Shown: positions 5,763-8,209 of the stretch, piece after piece
Layout of the letters: each line of letters opens with the position of its first letter
How positions within the stretch are numbered: position 1 is the stretch's first letter
Assembly (NCBI GenBank): GCA_002361875.1
Contig: DERX01000076.1
Span: 12,304-20,512 of the forward strand
DNA: 8,209 bases
Source: Ruminococcaceae bacterium UBA3329
GTDB lineage: Bacteria > Bacillota > Clostridia > Oscillospirales > Acutalibacteraceae
Direction: 5' to 3'
Program-made: the position numbers and the translations under genes
The notes under the pieces: model-generated
The model's database searches: none
Seen by the model: the letters and a program-made list of their open reading frames with translations, nothing else
Told to the model about the DNA's origin: nothing

Positions 5763-7969
5763 AATTTATATCTCCTTAAAAGTAATGAATTTGTGACAAC
5801 TGTTACTGAAGAAAGACTCATTGCCGCGGCGGCAAACATCGGGTCTAAAAGATTTCCGCCCAGCGCATAAAGAAGTCCTGCCGCAATGGGTATTCCCACT
5901 GAATTGTATGCAAATGCCCAGAAAAGATTTTGCTTTATCTTACGAAGTGTTTTCTGCGAAAGCTTAATTGCCTTGTAAAGCGATGTCGTTTCGCTGTTCA
6001 TAAGAACGACATCGGCGGATTCAACTGCAACATCAGTGCCCGAGGCAACTGCTACGCCCACATCAGCAGAAACAAGCGCGGGTGCGTCGTTTATTCCGTC
6101 GCCGACCATACAAACCTTTTTGCCCTGTTTTTGCAAAACAATTATAACATTTTGCTTGTCTTTAGGCAAGACCTCTGCGAAAACTGTTTTTATTCCTGCG
6201 ATTTTTGCAATTGCATTTGCGGTCTTTTTATTGTCACCCGTAAGCATAACGGTTTCTATGCCTAATCCGTTCAGCGATTTAACCGTTTGGGCGGCATCGT
6301 CTTTAAGCACATCAGCTATGGCTATTGCTCCTGCAAACTCTTTGTCAATTGAAATATAGACAACTGTTTTGCCTTCGTCTGACAGCGGTGCGCCGATTTT
6401 TTCAGTTACATTTTCGTCTATGCCGTTTTCACTCATTAGCTCACGGTTGCCGATAAGCACCTGCTTGCCGTTTACGGTTGCACTCAGTCCCAGACCCGAA
6501 AGAGCCTCAAAATCTGTGACAACATAATATTCACCGTTATGTTTTTTTACGATAGCCTCTCCCAAAAGGTGTTCGCTGTTTTTTTCCGCCGAGGCGCAAT
6601 ATTTTAAAAGCTCTTCCTCTGAAATTCCGACAGGCAAAATATCCGTTACCTGTGGGTCGCCTTTTGTCAGTGTTCCCGTTTTGTCGAACACAACCGTGTC
6701 TGCCTTGCTTAACGCCTCTAACGGCTCGCCGCCCTTAAACAGAATACCGTTTTGAGCGCCCTTGCCCGTTGCAACCATTATCGCTGTTGGCGTTGCAAGC
6801 CCTAATGCGCAGGGGCAGGCAATAACAAGAACCGAAATAAACACATTAAGACAGAACGAAAAATCCTTGCCTGTAAGTGCCCAAATAACAGCGCTCAAAA
6901 GAGCTATTGCAAACACAGTCGGAACAAAAATGCCGGATATTTTATCTGCCAAAGTGGCTATCGGCGCTTTTGACGCGCCCGCATCTTCAACTGAACGGAT
7001 AATCTGCGACAAAACAGTTTCACCGTATGCGGCAGTTACCTCAACCTCGACCGTGCCGTTTTTGTTTATAGTTCCGCCGAAAACAGTGTCATCTGTCTTT
7101 TTGCTTACAGGCATACTTTCGCCCGTTATCATACTTTCATCAACCGATGTGTTGCCTGAAATGACCCTGCCGTCAGCCGCAACGGCACTGCCGGGGACTA
7201 CTGTAAAAATATCGCCGATTTGAATTTCAGCAGTCTTTACCGTCATTTTTTTACCGTTTCGCATAACTTCGGTTGTATCGGGAATAAGAGAACGGAGCTT
7301 ACCTACGGCGTCAGTCGTTCTTTTCTTTGAAATTGCTTCAAGCATTTTGCCTATAAGGATAAATGTAATTATCATTCCCGCAGATTCATAATAAAGGTGG
7401 TGACTGTGCCCATCATTATCCGCAATTATTTTTGCCGTCATAATAAGACTGTATATAAACGCTGATGACGAACCCATTGCAACGAGCGTATCCATATTCG
7501 GATTTTTATGGAACACTGCACGCACGCCGTTTATGAAAAATTTTCTGCCGGCTATCAGCACAGGGATTACAAGCACAAGCTGAATAAGTGCAAAGCGTAC
7601 GGGATTTGAGTCGGGTGAGATTGCACTCGGCAAGCTTATGCCTATCATGTGCCCCATTGAAATAAAGAAAAGCGGTATTGAGAAAACAAGCGATACAACC
7701 AAATTAATTTTTGACATTTTCTCATTTTTTGCGGCATTTTCATTGGCAGTGTCCTTGTTTTTTACGACCTTAAAGCCTGCACGCACAACAGCCGCCTCAA
7801 TATCGGAAAGCTCGCACTGCTTGTTTTCATAAACAACAGCAGCTGAATTTGTTGTGAGGTTAACAGTAACATCCGAAACTCCGTTCACCTTTGAAACAGA
7901 GCGCTCCACTCCCCTTGAGCAAGCGGCACAGGACATTCCCTCGATTAAAACAGTAGTCTTTTTCTTCAA
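5759..7969 (-). CDS. copA: Cu(I)-exporting P1B-type ATPase CopA
   Basis: Membrane pump that uses ATP to move Cu(I) out of the cytoplasm. The 736 residues contain, in order: one N-terminal metal-binding domain with GMSCAAC (11-17, Cys14 and Cys17); membrane spans at about 88-108, 124-141, 162-182 and 196-213; the actuator motif TGES (282-285); spans at about 348-367 and 373-395 with the transport-site CPC (385-387); phosphorylated Asp429 in DKTGT; the nucleotide-domain motif SEHLLG (465-470); LTGDN (576-580); GDGINDAP (623-630); and two final spans with Tyr688-Asn689 and MSLSS (717-721). CPC plus the YN and MxxSS residues identify the copper subgroup (P1B-1). The usual His-Pro of SEHPLG is His467-Leu468 here. 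A short His cluster (188, 190, 191) lies in an external loop. Translation starts at TTG, supported by AGGAG 8 nt upstream, and no ATG lies in range. First gene of the copper operon. Confidence 0.94.
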   Translation of the reverse strand: MKKKTTVLIEGMSCAACSRGVERSVSKVNGVSDVTVNLTTNSAAVVYENKQCELSDIEAAVVRAGFKVVKNKDTANENAAKNEKMSKINLVVSLVFSIPLFFISMGHMIGISLPSAISPDSNPVRFALIQLVLVIPVLIAGRKFFINGVRAVFHKNPNMDTLVAMGSSSAFIYSLIMTAKIIADNDGHSHHLYYESAGMIITFILIGKMLEAISKKRTTDAVGKLRSLIPDTTEVMRNGKKMTVKTAEIQIGDIFTVVPGSAVAADGRVISGNTSVDESMITGESMPVSKKTDDTVFGGTINKNGTVEVEVTAAYGETVLSQIIRSVEDAGASKAPIATLADKISGIFVPTVFAIALLSAVIWALTGKDFSFCLNVFISVLVIACPCALGLATPTAIMVATGKGAQNGILFKGGEPLEALSKADTVVFDKTGTLTKGDPQVTDILPVGISEEELLKYCASAEKNSEHLLGEAIVKKHNGEYYVVTDFEALSGLGLSATVNGKQVLIGNRELMSENGIDENVTEKIGAPLSDEGKTVVYISIDKEFAGAIAIADVLKDDAAQTVKSLNGLGIETVMLTGDNKKTANAIAKIAGIKTVFAEVLPKDKQNVIIVLQKQGKKVCMVGDGINDAPALVSADVGVAVASGTDVAVESADVVLMNSETTSLYKAIKLSQKTLRKIKQNLFWAFAYNSVGIPIAAGLLYALGGNLLDPMFAAAAMSLSSVTVVTNSLLLRRYKL
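5772..5777 (-). promoter_or_regulatory. strong ribosome binding site of copZ, inside the copA 3' end
   Basis: Minus-strand AAGGAG with a 9-nt spacer to the copZ ATG. It is a better match than expected for a gene that depends only on stop-start coupling, and suggests high CopZ output. Confidence 0.75.
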
Positions 7970-7977
7970 GCAATCAA

Positions 7978-7982
7978 CTCCT
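7978..7982 (-). promoter_or_regulatory. ribosome binding site fixing the TTG start of copA
   Basis: Minus-strand AGGAG lies 8 nt before TTG (7967-7969). Another TTG directly after AGGAG is out of frame and hits a stop codon within four codons. The first in-frame ATG is Met12, inside the metal-binding motif, so TTG is the start. Confidence 0.75.
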
Positions 7983-8004
7983 ACTAATTTTCTATGAATT
8001 AGTA
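7982..8004. promoter_or_regulatory. candidate operator of the copper operon (8-7-8 inverted repeat)
   Basis: Perfect dyad TACTAATT, a 7-bp centre, AATTAGTA. It overlaps four bases of the -10 box and is centred at 7993, where transcription should begin. That position is typical of a repressor site. It lacks the CopY cop box (TACAnnTGTA) and the G-rich core of known CsoR sites, so the regulator cannot be named; none is encoded in the window. In RNA most of it would also form a weak AU hairpin next to the ribosome site. Confidence 0.55.
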
Positions 8005-8028
8005 TAACACAATAAACCTAATTGTCAA
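8001..8028 (-). promoter_or_regulatory. sigma-A-type promoter of the copper operon
   Basis: Minus-strand TTGACA (8023-8028, full consensus), a 16-bp spacer, and TATACT (8001-8006). RNA would start near 7994, giving a short leader of about 25 nt. The slightly short spacer may leave basal activity low or allow an activator. It lies downstream of the tuf terminator, so the operon is transcribed independently. Confidence 0.75.
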
Positions 8029-8070
8029 GAATAATTTAACCGATAATGCGTTTAATAAACAAAAAAGCAT

Positions 8071-8100
8071 AAAAAAAACTCCCCCGCCGAAGCGAGGGAG
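8071..8100 (-). terminator. intrinsic terminator of tuf
   Basis: Minus-strand stem CTCCCTCGC (8092-8100) and GCGGGGGAG (8079-8087) with one T-G wobble, closed by a UUCG tetraloop, then eight T bases (8078-8071). It begins 15 bp after the tuf stop codon and is the strongest terminator in the window. Confidence 0.93.
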
Positions 8101-8115
8101 AAGAATAATTTAAAA

Positions 8116-8209
8116 TTATTCGTTAATAGCTGTAACAACGCCTGAACCAACTGTTCTGCCGCCTTCACGGATAGCAAAACGAAGGCCTTCTTCGATAGCG
8201 ATAGGAGTG
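8116..8209 (-). CDS. tuf: elongation factor Tu, C-terminal 30 residues (5' part beyond the window)
   Basis: EF-Tu delivers aminoacyl-tRNA to the ribosome as a GTP-bound complex. Only the end of domain 3 is in the window. It reads TPIAIEEGLRFAIREGGRTV followed by GSGVVTAINE and TAA. The block RFAIREGGRTVGSGVV is nearly invariant in bacterial EF-Tu, so identity is clear even from so little; the last residues (TAINE) vary by species. A UUCG-capped terminator follows at once, separating it from copA. The window shows nothing about whether a second tuf copy exists or whether it belongs to the rpsL-rpsG-fusA-tuf operon. Confidence 0.96.
   Translation of the reverse strand, partial: TPIAIEEGLRFAIREGGRTVGSGVVTAINE

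Noticed and set aside
6036..7223. Several plus-strand frames of 100-153 codons opposite copA
   Set aside because: They are shadows of copA codon structure, with low-complexity Ala/Thr/Ser translations and no ribosome sites or family motifs.
7970..8030. CopY cop box or a classic CsoR operator
   Set aside because: No TACAnnTGTA and no G-rich CsoR-type core; the only dyad has a different sequence and spacing.

Overview
All protein genes in this window are read leftward (minus strand). In transcription order they are: the 3' end of tuf (EF-Tu), a copper-export operon (copA, copZ, a DUF896/YnzC-type gene), a two-gene type IIA topoisomerase operon (ParE-like then ParC-like), a gene-free stretch of about 0.65 kb with hairpin-rich repeats and one structured plus-strand RNA candidate, then secG and the 5' part of a tRNA. 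The moderate-to-low GC, sigma-A-like promoters, AGGAG-type ribosome sites, UUCG/T-run terminator and the presence of a DUF896 gene point to Firmicutes, most likely class Clostridia. Assignment to a Ruminococcaceae/Oscillospiraceae-like gut lineage is an inference from the general look of the repeats and the divergent topoisomerase pair, not something proven here.

Right end (about 7970-8209): tuf ends in a strong terminator, so the copper operon needs its own promoter. One is visible (TTGACA-16-TATACT), with a perfect 8-7-8 inverted repeat over the -10 and predicted start site, probably the operator of a metal-responsive repressor encoded elsewhere. copA starts at TTG. copZ overlaps copA by ATGA and has a strong ribosome site inside the copA end. 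The DUF896 gene overlaps copZ by TAATG. CopA would pump Cu(I) out of the cytoplasm, CopZ would carry Cu(I) to it, and the DUF896 protein has no established role in this.

Middle (about 973-5300): the copper operon runs into a 14-bp hairpin with a T-run that also contains the promoter of the topoisomerase operon. Readthrough RNA can form the terminator, but RNA started at the internal promoter lacks one arm. The ParE-like and ParC-like genes are 22 bp apart. Both keep the catalytic residues but diverge from gyrase and standard topoisomerase IV: altered ATP-lid glycine motif, no GyrA box, and Ala/Glu at the positions matching quinolone-contact Ser83/Asp87 of E. coli GyrA.

Left end (1-970): the intergenic region holds several GC-rich hairpin units, including two related units facing each other as a long inverted repeat, and a plus-strand RNA candidate with competing hairpins ending in a terminator. 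secG has its own extended -10 promoter. A second possible promoter in the 3' end of secG could drive the downstream tRNA. The clearest points for a second look are the promoter-in-terminator, the alternative-pairing RNA, the His-Leu replacement of the His-Pro motif in CopA, and the divergent topoisomerase pair.
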